Shown one piece after another: positions 1 to 5,747 of a stretch of DNA of 6,611 bases. The DNA is taken from positions 1 to 6,611 of the forward strand of contig JAEWLZ010000177.1 in the NCBI GenBank assembly GCA_023457295.1, read 5' to 3'. The DNA is from Cyanobacteria bacterium OH_PDB_112. GTDB lineage: Bacteria; Cyanobacteriota; Vampirovibrionia; Gastranaerophilales; CAJFVJ01. Within the stretch, counting starts at the first letter, position 1. Each line of letters starts with the position of its first letter. Below the pieces are notes generated by a model that did not search any database, was not told where the DNA came from, and was given only the letters and a program-made list of their open reading frames with translations. The position numbers and the translations under genes were made by a program.

Positions 1-455
1 AGATTCAGGCGCTTGTTGGACCTTCGTCTTATGCTGCACCGCGTCGTGTGGCAACAGGTATTGAATACAATAGGGTACTCAAGGTTCTTGCCGTTTTAGA
101 ACGAAGAGTCGGGCTGAATTTCAGCAAACATGATGTATATGTTAATATTATCGGCGGACTTGATGTTAGAGAACCTGCTGCTGATTTAGGAATTGCGCTT
201 GCGGTTGCAAGTTGCGCAAAAGACGCTATCGTTAGTGAAAAAACTGTCATAGTGGGTGAAGTGGGCTTGTCAGGTGAGATTCGTGCAGTAAATCATATTG
301 AGCCGCGTATAAAAGAAGCCGAAAATATGGGTTTTGAGAAAATTATCGTACCTAAAAGCAATTTGCCTTTAAAGAGCAAGACCTCTATAAAAGTTGTGGG
401 AGTTTCAAGGCTTATTGAAGCTATTACAGAAGCTTTGGCAGGGTTGAAGGAATAG
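1..455 (+). CDS. radA: DNA repair protein RadA (Sms), C-terminal part, 5'-truncated by the window
   Basis: RadA is a RecA-like ATPase that processes recombination intermediates by driving branch migration. Only the last 150 residues are present, read from base 3 to the TAG at 453-455. They form the C-terminal Lon-protease-like domain. Recognisable family blocks are IQALVGPSSYAAPRRVATGIEYNR near the left edge (cited only as a landmark: IQALV, PRRVATG, EYNRV), then LAVLERR, DVYVNIIGGL, EPAADLGIALA, GEVGLSGEIRAV and the ending KEAENMGFEKIIVPK. The zinc finger, Walker A and KNRFG motif lie upstream of the window. The GTG at 48 is an internal Val in the conserved RRVATG block, not a start. No convincing hairpin terminator follows the stop. 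Identity is secure; the upstream gene order cannot be seen. Confidence 0.95.
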   Translation, partial: IQALVGPSSYAAPRRVATGIEYNRVLKVLAVLERRVGLNFSKHDVYVNIIGGLDVREPAADLGIALAVASCAKDAIVSEKTVIVGEVGLSGEIRAVNHIEPRIKEAENMGFEKIIVPKSNLPLKSKTSIKVVGVSRLIEAITEALAGLKE

Positions 456-613
456 TTTTTATCATTATTAATATATCTGTTGAGTAGGATAATTTACTAT
501 GCAAAAATTGTCCACATTACTATTTTTACAATAAATATAGCCTATCTGGACTAGTCAACAAAGCAATTTATATTTATCGAGTAATATATATGCTTAATTT
601 GTTCAATTGTTAG
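456..613. other. Intergenic stretch between radA and the glucanase-like gene
   Basis: This is an AT-rich gap of about 160 bases before the ribosome binding site of the next gene. I see no RNA gene, repeat or GC-rich terminator. A TTGTCC at 508-513 is followed 17-18 bases later only by poor -10 matches (ATAAAT/TAAATA), so a promoter for the downstream gene is probably here but cannot be placed with confidence. Confidence 0.4.
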
Positions 614-621
614 AAAAGGAG
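614..621 (+). promoter_or_regulatory. Ribosome binding site that fixes the ATG at 628
   Basis: AAAAGGAG ends six bases before ATG 628. The in-frame TTG at 607 would place this Shine-Dalgarno inside the gene and has no site of its own, so translation is assigned to start at 628. Confidence 0.9.
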
Positions 622-627
622 ATAAAA

Positions 628-1896
628 ATGGCTAATAGTTACACAATAAATTTTGCGGCGACAAATAATAATTTGGGGGATTACAATATCACTTTTGTTA
701 CTGATCCAGGCAGCCCGGAAGCTTTTAGTGCTACTTTAAACGGTAATAGCCTTTCTGATTCGTATTCATTTACTCCTACTACAGATGATGTTGTTGTGAT
801 ATCTTCAGTAGGCTGGACGGGTAATATGTATGTAAGCACCCTTGCATTCAATGCTGATACGCCAGTATACACAACTGATACAACTAACAGTTTTCAATGT
901 ATAGAATTTTCAGGGACGGATACATTTACCAAACCAGATGTTACTTATATGAACTGGTATTCTATACCCATTCAGATAGAAAATACTACAACCCAAGTTA
1001 GTTACGGTGTCCCCACAGAAAATTTTAGTCAAGCGGGGATTTTAAATCAACTTGAAAGTTTAACAAGTTCCACAAAAACAACTGTAATAAATGATGTTAA
1101 TGGTAATTTTTTAAGAATTATTGGTCCTAATGCAAATGTTCCATATATTTCAACATATCCTTCATTCCAAAGCTATCTTGAGTATTGTTTTGAAAAAGAT
1201 TGGAATAATTACGGTCTTTTTGTAAATCTTCAGAATTTATATGACGGTGTACAAAACCCTACACATGTTTGGAAAATGAGACAGACTTATGATAATTATA
1301 ACAGTAATTATAATGGTGGTATGGTTTTTTATGATACTGAGAATTCCGAATTGACTATTACAGGGAAGACAATTTTTATTAATCCGGATAACGACCAGCC
1401 GACAGGCGCTACATCAACTTATACAATACAAGCTAATAATCTTAGCATGGATCAAATGAACACTAATATATATCTCTCACAATTCGCCTATACTTGGTCA
1501 ATGGTATACACTGATCCCCAAGGGAATAATCACAATTATGCTAAGCTCAGTGCAGATATTGCTGATAATGATGTGTTTGCAGCAATCGTCAGAGACTTTT
1601 TGGCGGGTTTTGCTTTCGGTTTTATACGAAGTAAAACTATAGATGCGGCAACTGGTAATCAATATGGTGCTGACTCAAGTCAAGACTGGCAAAATTGTGA
1701 TGGTTTAACTCTATTTGATGACCTTCAACCAATTGCTATTACGTCTCCGTATTATTATTACAATTCTTGGGCGAATGTAATCTATCAGAATTTTTCAAAT
1801 GTTTATTCATTCGCATTTACTGATTTTATTCCGGCTATAAATCCACAACTTCTTGTAAATACAGGAGATACTCTTTTAGTTACAATTTTGAATTAA
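628..1896 (+). CDS. Putative GH64 / thaumatin-fold beta-1,3-glucanase-like protein
   Basis: This is a 422-residue protein, the size expected for GH64 enzymes, which release laminari-oligosaccharides from beta-1,3-glucan. Blocks match the family in order, by eye: CIEF at 91-94 followed by a TYMNWYSIPIQI segment (106-117, family SYVDFVGIPL); FLRIIGPN (161-168, family LRVLSPN); a SYLEYCFEKDWNNYG segment (182-196); VRDFLAGFAFGFI (321-333, family AAFNRSTL position); YYYYNSWANVIYQNF (375-389, family YY..NHYARIVHE); and YSFAFTDFIPAINP (393-406, family YAFPYDDV). The N-terminal ~80 residues are beta-rich and Asn/Thr-rich with no signal peptide or membrane anchor, unusual for a glucanase. The residue equivalent to the second proposed catalytic acid appears to be Asn109. 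The Tyr/Asn/Thr-rich composition differs from the neighbours and may reflect transfer. The CDS is certain; the family is likely; activity is uncertain, and a non-catalytic glucan-binding role is possible. Confidence 0.65.
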   Translation: MANSYTINFAATNNNLGDYNITFVTDPGSPEAFSATLNGNSLSDSYSFTPTTDDVVVISSVGWTGNMYVSTLAFNADTPVYTTDTTNSFQCIEFSGTDTFTKPDVTYMNWYSIPIQIENTTTQVSYGVPTENFSQAGILNQLESLTSSTKTTVINDVNGNFLRIIGPNANVPYISTYPSFQSYLEYCFEKDWNNYGLFVNLQNLYDGVQNPTHVWKMRQTYDNYNSNYNGGMVFYDTENSELTITGKTIFINPDNDQPTGATSTYTIQANNLSMDQMNTNIYLSQFAYTWSMVYTDPQGNNHNYAKLSADIADNDVFAAIVRDFLAGFAFGFIRSKTIDAATGNQYGADSSQDWQNCDGLTLFDDLQPIAITSPYYYYNSWANVIYQNFSNVYSFAFTDFIPAINPQLLVNTGDTLLVTILN

Positions 1897-1919
1897 CAAA
1901 ATATTGTTTAATAACTCAA

Positions 1920-1952
1920 AGTTCGTCATTGTATTTATTGCAATGGCGAACT
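1920..1952. terminator. Bidirectional intrinsic terminator between convergent genes
   Basis: AGTTCGTCATTG (1920-1931) pairs with CAATGGCGAACT (1941-1952), giving 12 pairs including one G-T wobble around a 9-base loop. The + strand continues with a T-rich run (TATTATTTT); the - strand side reads TTTGAGTTATT, a weaker T-rich run. The right arm abuts the stop codon of the - strand gene at 1954, and the left arm lies 23 bases after the stop at 1896, so the hairpin can serve both transcripts. Confidence 0.8.
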
Positions 1953-1953
1953 A

Positions 1954-2481
1954 TTATTTTGTATTTTCTGTATAAACTTTCTGTGCGCTTGCATTGCGGA
2001 TGTAATCCAAAATCGCACCGCCGATTTCTTCTGTTGGGTCAAAATTAGCCACAGGAGGGTTGATACTGTCTTGAATCAACATCTTATTAAGCGGTCCAAA
2101 AGCATCCGGAAGCTGAGTTTTGCGATAAATCCCAGCCAAAAGTACTTGAACCGTGGGCGATTTTGTATCGTTTAATTTTGCAAGGGTCGGATAAGTTTTT
2201 TTAATATCAAACTTGCCGGCATCAATCATTCTATCAAAAGTATAAAGTCCTTCCGCAATAACTTTTTCATCCTTTGTTGCAAGTATCTTTTTTTCAATTA
2301 AAGGAGTTGTTTTATCCGAATTTCTGATAAGTCTTTCTACCAAAGGAGTATTGAATATGCAATAATTTCGCTCACCTTCGGGAAGTTGGGTTTTTTTGCC
2401 CAATTGTTCCACATCAAAAACGATATTATTCGTTTGGATATTTTGATTTATGGCAAATGTGTTGGCAATGGCAGATGTCAT
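1954..2481 (-). CDS. Hypothetical 175-residue helical protein, third gene of the cobalamin-riboswitch operon
   Basis: I do not recognise the family. The product is soluble, without a signal peptide or membrane segment. Residues ~1-55 are polar and contain an NYCIFNTPLVERLI segment (39-52). Residues ~60-140 look like consecutive amphipathic helices: one around KKILATKDEKVIAEGLYTFD (64-83), then KTYPTLAKLNDTKSP (95-109), VQVLLAGIYRKTQLPDAFGP (111-130). This arrangement recalls HEAT-type helical repeats, but that is a visual impression only. The tail ends in a helix with GGAILDYIRN (154-163). The start is ATG at 2481-2479 with AAGGAG six bases upstream. The gene lies 9 bases after the 491-residue gene and is last in the operon before the terminator, so it should share the cobalamin-responsive control. 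It probably works with the membrane protein encoded just upstream. Confidence 0.88.
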   Translation of the reverse strand: MTSAIANTFAINQNIQTNNIVFDVEQLGKKTQLPEGERNYCIFNTPLVERLIRNSDKTTPLIEKKILATKDEKVIAEGLYTFDRMIDAGKFDIKKTYPTLAKLNDTKSPTVQVLLAGIYRKTQLPDAFGPLNKMLIQDSINPPVANFDPTEEIGGAILDYIRNASAQKVYTENTK

Positions 2482-2486
2482 ATTTT

Positions 2487-2492
2487 CTCCTT
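2487..2492 (-). promoter_or_regulatory. Ribosome binding site overlapping the upstream stop codon
   Basis: On the - strand AAGGAG overlaps the TAA (2493-2491) of the 491-residue gene and sits six bases before ATG 2481. Ribosomes terminating on the upstream gene are therefore placed directly at the next start, which favours translational coupling. Confidence 0.85.
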
Positions 2493-3966
2493 AAGCATAA
2501 ACAAACGGCGGTCCGTTTTTAATTTCATAAAGTATATTTTGCGCCATGTCATTCATTTTTTCTTTGCTTGAATTCGGAGCTTGTTTCTTAAATTCCATAA
2601 CGAGTGGTTTTATATAACTTTCTTTTTTTCTTTGGAAATTGCGAAGTTCAACATTAACAAGTTTTTTTTGCAGGTTTAATTCAGTTTCATTATTCATTTT
2701 TTTTACTTCAACTTCTCTAACGGCATTAACCGCCTGCTCGCCACAGTAACCTATGGCAGTGACTGCCGAAATCCCTAATGCCAAAGCTCTTAAAGGTTTT
2801 GAATCTAGATTCATAATCCAGTTATAAAAATGACCTCGGGCGTCTTCTATGAAAGTGAAATATTGCATCTTACCCGGGTATCCACCGATTTCTCTAGGTG
2901 CTTGAGAGAAGTTTTTTGTTCTTTCTCTTACCGCATCAGTAATTTCTTTTATTTCTTTTTCTGGAATATTAGCTTTTTTAAGCTTTTCTTCCACATCTTC
3001 AGGTTTAAAATTCATTATGGAAAAAATATTTTTTAGGGTGTCTTTGTTTTCCTTTAGTATTTCATCTGGTGTTTTTTTTAGGATATCTCCGATTTGTTTA
3101 TGTAAATCTTCGGAGCTTTTTTGTATGGTGCTATCCGTTTTTTGAATATTTTTAAAAGAATAAAAACCGAGTAAAACTGTTCCGACAGTAGTACCTCCAA
3201 CAACTAAAGCTGTTAATAAGTTGTTTTCTTTTTTCTGATTTATAAGTTCTTTTTTATCAGCATCACCTTTAAAATGAGGTGCATTTTTATTTGCAGAAGA
3301 TTCGTTCATAGTGATTTTTAATTCTTCGGCAGTATCTTTCATCATGGTGCGAATAATCTCATTTTTGCCTTTGAAAATCTTTGTTTCGACATCAATCATT
3401 TTGTCTTGAAGATCATAATCGGCTTTTGCGTACTGTTTTTTCACCCAAATATCACGAAAACCGTCTGCAAAATTTTTGAGAATAAACCCTGTCGCAGCAA
3501 AAATAAAAAACGCTGAAGCAGCAATTATAGTCTTTCTTTGTGGGCTTTGCACCATCATATATGTTACAAAATGAGATTCTTTATTGAGATTCATATTTCT
3601 TCCTATATCAGGCAAAGAGTCCCATTTTGGAGCTTGAAATTGTTTTTTTGCAACCATAGAAACCAATTTTGTAACACCTGCAATAGCCCCTGTGACAGCT
3701 AAAGTTCCAAGGCAAAGTTTTGCTAATGGTTTATTTGAAGAAGACTGCGTTTGAATTTTTTTTAGGTCATCAGGATTTTGAGATTCACTCGGAATAACAT
3801 AATCTTTTAAAAGATCTTCTTGATTATTATTTATAGAGTCTTTTAATATGCTGTTTATTATTACAGCACGTTTAGTTTCTTCTCTATTTTTATCTTGCCG
3901 CTCATTTTTTTTCAAAGCTTGCTGGCGTTGAGTTTCGAGATTGTTGTATTGTAAAGAGGCTACCAT
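2491..3966 (-). CDS. Hypothetical 491-residue multi-pass membrane protein with internal duplication
   Basis: No recognised family. The N-terminal ~75 residues are highly charged and probably helical or coiled. Four hydrophobic stretches follow: ~81-105 (LAKLCLGTLAVTG start), ~146-163 (TIIAASAFFIFAATGFIL), ~250-270 (LLTALVVGGTTVGTVLLGFY), and ~392-408 (LRALALGISAVTAIGYC). Between and after them are Lys/Glu-rich, coiled-coil-like segments, notably 280-350. The block after segment 2 (VKK at 175, LQDKM, DVE, IFKGK) resembles the block after segment 4 (VKK at 420, LQKKL, NVE, NFQRK), and both hydrophobic segments are preceded by an aromatic stretch starting HF (132, 379). This suggests two copies of a [membrane segment-linker-membrane segment-amphipathic helix] unit. 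The start is ATG at 3966, with a perfect TAAGGAGG four bases upstream, overlapping the end of the 228-residue gene by 7 bases. It is the middle gene of the cobalamin-riboswitch operon. A membrane-associated scaffold or remodelling role is conceivable but unsupported. Confidence 0.9.
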   Translation of the reverse strand: MVASLQYNNLETQRQQALKKNERQDKNREETKRAVIINSILKDSINNNQEDLLKDYVIPSESQNPDDLKKIQTQSSSNKPLAKLCLGTLAVTGAIAGVTKLVSMVAKKQFQAPKWDSLPDIGRNMNLNKESHFVTYMMVQSPQRKTIIAASAFFIFAATGFILKNFADGFRDIWVKKQYAKADYDLQDKMIDVETKIFKGKNEIIRTMMKDTAEELKITMNESSANKNAPHFKGDADKKELINQKKENNLLTALVVGGTTVGTVLLGFYSFKNIQKTDSTIQKSSEDLHKQIGDILKKTPDEILKENKDTLKNIFSIMNFKPEDVEEKLKKANIPEKEIKEITDAVRERTKNFSQAPREIGGYPGKMQYFTFIEDARGHFYNWIMNLDSKPLRALALGISAVTAIGYCGEQAVNAVREVEVKKMNNETELNLQKKLVNVELRNFQRKKESYIKPLVMEFKKQAPNSSKEKMNDMAQNILYEIKNGPPFVYA

Positions 3967-4646
3967 AAAACCTCCTTATTATTTTTATCTTTTTTGAAAA
4001 TCCTTTGAATTTGTTTTTTGAAAGATTTTATATGAAGCCATCTTTTGAGTTCAACTTCTTCTTCCTGTTCCCCTTGTTCCATTTCTGTATCGACAGGGGA
4101 GAAGAAAATAAACTTTTTAGGTTTAATTTTTTTCCATACTTCAGAAACAACTTCTGCTGCTGCCATCATTGGTTCTCCGATGACTGCTGCAAGTTTATCA
4201 TAAATATTACTAAATCCTTTTTGGATATTTTCGTTTACGGTTTTCATAGCCATTACTACAGGAGAATTCATTACCATATTTGCCAAACGTATTATGGGTG
4301 TAGCAACAAAATTAAAAGCGCGACCAATAAAATTTGAAGCAGGTTGGAATATATTTTTTTGCATAAATTCTGAAATTATTGCCATTTTTTGAGTAATTGT
4401 TTGAATCATTTTATTGTTTTGTACTGCTATTGCTAAAGATTCTATATTGTATTGTTTAGCGTTTTCAACTCTTTGAGCCTGAGCTTTCATACGAAGTCCT
4501 ATGGAATAGCATTCATTCCAACTCATTTCTTTGACCGCAGTTCCAGCTCCGCCGCCTTTCCCTGAGCAAATAGGACACGCAGAAAAAGGAAGTCCATGTG
4601 GACACAAGCCTCTATTTACAGTTATATTATTAATTGGTGCTAGCAT
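3960..4646 (-). CDS. Hypothetical 228-residue protein with CxH-x6-CxxC N-terminus, first gene after the cobalamin riboswitch
   Basis: Function unknown. Near the N-terminus, Cys15, His17, Cys24 and Cys27 sit in LCPHGLPFSACPICSGKGGG (14-33), a spacing that could bind zinc or another metal, followed by a flexible Gly run. Residues ~38-90 are helical and Gln/Ala-rich. Residues ~91-170 contain amphipathic, Met/Ala/Val-rich helices (FNFVATPIIRLANMVM, MMAAAEVVSEVW) that could lie on a membrane without clearly spanning it. The C-terminus has an acidic patch (EMEQGEQEEEVE, 188-199) followed by a basic tail (KSFKKQIQRIFKKDKNNK, 207-224). The start is ATG at 4646, with AGGAA four bases upstream and directly downstream of the riboswitch terminator. 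It overlaps the next gene by 7 bases (ATGGTAG). Translation is real: clean frame, good ribosome site and operon layout. The protein has no resemblance I can name to a B12 gene. Confidence 0.88.
   Translation of the reverse strand: MLAPINNITVNRGLCPHGLPFSACPICSGKGGGAGTAVKEMSWNECYSIGLRMKAQAQRVENAKQYNIESLAIAVQNNKMIQTITQKMAIISEFMQKNIFQPASNFIGRAFNFVATPIIRLANMVMNSPVVMAMKTVNENIQKGFSNIYDKLAAVIGEPMMAAAEVVSEVWKKIKPKKFIFFSPVDTEMEQGEQEEEVELKRWLHIKSFKKQIQRIFKKDKNNKEVLW
3971..3978 (-). promoter_or_regulatory. Consensus Shine-Dalgarno for the 491-residue gene
   Basis: TAAGGAGG on the - strand lies inside the last codons of the 228-residue gene, four bases before ATG 3966. With the 7-base ATGGTAG gene overlap, it indicates coupled translation of the first two operon genes. 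Confidence 0.88.
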
Positions 4647-4657
4647 TTATTTCCTAT

Positions 4658-4688
4658 AAAAAAATCTACCAGTTATTCACTGCTAGAT
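4658..4688 (-). terminator. Riboswitch-associated intrinsic terminator upstream of the operon
   Basis: On the - strand ATCTAGCAGT (4688-4679) and ACTGGTAGAT (4673-4664) form a 10-position stem with one G-G mismatch around the loop GAATA, followed immediately by seven T (4664-4658, sharing the last stem base). It sits between the cobalamin aptamer and the AGGAA ribosome site of the first gene, the position of a transcription-attenuation platform. Confidence 0.87.
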
Positions 4689-4738
4689 ACAACGGTTTTT
4701 TTGAGTATGCCTGTTCTTTGTCTCGAAGTACCAGCAAT
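4679..4738 (-). promoter_or_regulatory. Putative antiterminator competing with the riboswitch terminator
   Basis: On the - strand ATTGCTGGTAC (4738-4728) can pair with GTATCTAGCAGT (4690-4679). This gives 11 pairs, two of them G-U, with one bulged U. The second arm contains the whole 5' arm of the terminator, so the two structures exclude each other. The first arm lies immediately after the aptamer's closing stem, and the enclosed bases include the proposed L13 hairpin, which links ligand binding to the choice of fold. Which state the ligand favours cannot be read directly; repression is the class norm. Confidence 0.65.
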
Positions 4739-4820
4739 TATTTAGTTTTACAGAGTATTCCGACTATAACGGCTGCGGCACAGTCAGGGAATTTCACCCT
4801 TTGTTTCCTCACATAAACTA
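4701..4820 (-). ncRNA. Cobalamin (B12) riboswitch, class II / env8-like aptamer
   Basis: Read on the - strand, the elements occur in the class-II order. The closing stem P1 is TAGTTT (4820-4815) with AAACTA (4748-4743). P3 is GAG (4810-4808) with CTC (4755-4753), next to the conserved GGAAAC. P4 is AGGG-TGAAATT-CCCT (4800-4786), whose loop TGAAATT equals the env8 loop as I remember it. P5 is CTG-TGCCG-CAG (4783-4773). P6 is CCG-TTATAGT-CGG (4772-4760), then GAATAC. Against env8 (P4 GACG/CGTC, P6 CGG/CCG) both stems change on both sides and keep pairing, which is covariation support. A small hairpin TTCGAG...CTCAA (4727-4701) would be P13; its loop GGCATA (4711-4706) can pair with TGTGCC of the L5 region (4782-4777), the kissing interaction of this class. 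The env8 comparison is from memory. Confidence 0.85.
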
Positions 4821-4826
4821 TTTTTA

Positions 4827-4854
4827 ATTATATCTTTTGAAAATTCTTAGTCAA
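4827..4854 (-). promoter_or_regulatory. Sigma70-type promoter of the riboswitch operon
   Basis: On the - strand a TTGACT -35 box (4854-4849) and a perfect TATAAT -10 box (4832-4827) are separated by 16 bases. The expected start, about 7 bases past the -10 box (near 4820), coincides with the first base of aptamer stem P1, so promoter and riboswitch support each other. Confidence 0.87.
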
Positions 4855-4937
4855 TTGATTGTAATAAAATATTTACTTTTGAACTGACTTTAGACATCAA
4901 TGTTTACTCCGATTCGGTAATGCTTTTGGTAATAAAG

Positions 4938-4946
4938 TGTTATAGA
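4938..4946 (+). promoter_or_regulatory. Extended -10 promoter just upstream of the acyltransferase
   Basis: TGTTATAGA is an extended -10 element (TGn followed by TATAGA) with no good -35 match. Its expected start, near 4953, falls one or two bases before ATG 4955, implying an mRNA with almost no leader. Confidence 0.5.
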
Positions 4947-4954
4947 TTTATTTT

Positions 4955-5737
4955 ATGAAATTACAGGAAGAATTATATAATAATACCCCGCCATCTATAA
5001 AAACAAAGGACATAAAACCCTTTTTAAGAGCTGAAAAAAGTAATTTTTGGCTTTTATGCGCTGATTGGATTTTTGAATTTTTACTTAAGCAAAAATTTGC
5101 TGCTGTAAGAGTCAAAAATTTGGAAAATATAAACAAAAGAAATCTAAACAAACCCTGCATAATTTATGCACCGCATATTTGTTGGTGGGACGGCATTTTA
5201 GGATATTATTTGGGCAGAAAAATATTTGGGTTTGATATCAACGGTATGGTTGAGGACTTGCATGCCATGCCTTTATTGAGAAAAATAGGTGCATTTTCAG
5301 TAGATAAAAAATCAACGAAAGTGATAAAAAATTCTGTTGATTTTGCTATTCAAAATTTGAATTCTTCTCAAAAAGCTTTATTTATTTTTCCTCAAGGAAT
5401 TATTCGACCGCAAGATTATACAGAAATAAAATTTAGTTCAGGTATAAGTTATATGGCATCAAAACTCAATGGAGTAAATCTTATACCCATCGCTGTCAGA
5501 TATTGTTTTTTGCGCTCAGCTTCCCCTGAAATATTGATTGATGTTGCGGAGCCAATTTTTTTAGAAAAAATTGAAAATAGAAAAGAAACAACAGAAATGA
5601 TTGAAAAACATTTTAAAAACTTGCTCAAAAAACAACGCAATGGAATAACAAACTGTGATTTAGACGGATACATAACAGTTTTGAAACAAAGAGAAAGTTT
5701 AATAGAATTTGTTCAAAAAAAACTTAAAAATAATTAA
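4955..5737 (+). CDS. PlsC/LPLAT-family lysophospholipid acyltransferase
   Basis: This 260-residue protein belongs to the glycerol-phosphate/lysophospholipid acyltransferase superfamily, which moves a fatty acyl group onto a lysolipid or related acceptor at the membrane. The four motifs are visible in order: HX4D as PHICWWD (His74, Asp79) for catalysis; the MPLLRKIGAFSVDKKS block (105-120) where the acceptor binds; FPQGIIRP (145-152) in place of the usual FPEGTR; and NLIPIAVRY (175-183). Gln147 replacing the motif Glu suggests an acceptor other than standard lysophosphatidic acid, so I withhold the plsC symbol. There is no cleavable signal; an aromatic-rich stretch, NFWLLCADWIFEFLL (30-44), may attach it to the membrane. 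ATG 4955 follows an in-frame stop at 4943 and lacks any Shine-Dalgarno; the next in-frame Met comes after the HX4D motif, so this start holds. It is transcribed divergently from the riboswitch operon. Confidence 0.9.
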   Translation: MKLQEELYNNTPPSIKTKDIKPFLRAEKSNFWLLCADWIFEFLLKQKFAAVRVKNLENINKRNLNKPCIIYAPHICWWDGILGYYLGRKIFGFDINGMVEDLHAMPLLRKIGAFSVDKKSTKVIKNSVDFAIQNLNSSQKALFIFPQGIIRPQDYTEIKFSSGISYMASKLNGVNLIPIAVRYCFLRSASPEILIDVAEPIFLEKIENRKETTEMIEKHFKNLLKKQRNGITNCDLDGYITVLKQRESLIEFVQKKLKNN

Positions 5738-5747
5738 AGATTTTTTC

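Noticed and set aside
48..50. GTG at 48 as a start codon
   Set aside because: The frame is open to the left edge, and the residues before it belong to the conserved RadA PRRVATG block, so this is an internal valine.
607..627. TTG at 607 as the start of the glucanase-like gene
   Set aside because: The strong AAAAGGAG at 614-621 would lie inside the coding region, and it is ideally spaced for ATG 628.
2386..3036. Two small + strand open frames (2386-2571 and 2830-3036)
   Set aside because: They are antisense to the 175- and 491-residue genes, lack ribosome sites and encode Phe-rich strings typical of antisense A-rich coding sequence.
4005..4337. 110-residue + strand open frame rich in Phe, His and Cys
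   Set aside because: It is the mirror of the 228-residue gene (Lys/Glu/Met codons read backwards), with no ribosome site or family resemblance.
4634..4816. Small + strand open frame across the operon leader
   Set aside because: It runs antisense through the riboswitch, terminator and antiterminator, has no ribosome site, and its sequence is explained by RNA structure on the other strand.
4743..4820. c-di-AMP (ydaO-type) riboswitch as an alternative reading of the leader
   Set aside because: GGGTGAA alone would fit, but the CAGCTAAC-type block of that class is missing, while P4, P6, GGAAAC and the L5/L13 pairing match class-II cobalamin RNAs in order.
4948..5160. Minus-strand open frame overlapping the acyltransferase start
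   Set aside because: It is antisense to a well-supported gene and has no ribosome site. The similar frames at 5449-5673 and 5867-6070 fail for the same reason.
5722..5746. Hairpin plus T6 as a terminator for the acyltransferase
   Set aside because: CTTAA/TTAAAG gives only a short all-AT stem apart from one C-G pair, too weak to call despite the TTTTTT at 5741-5746.
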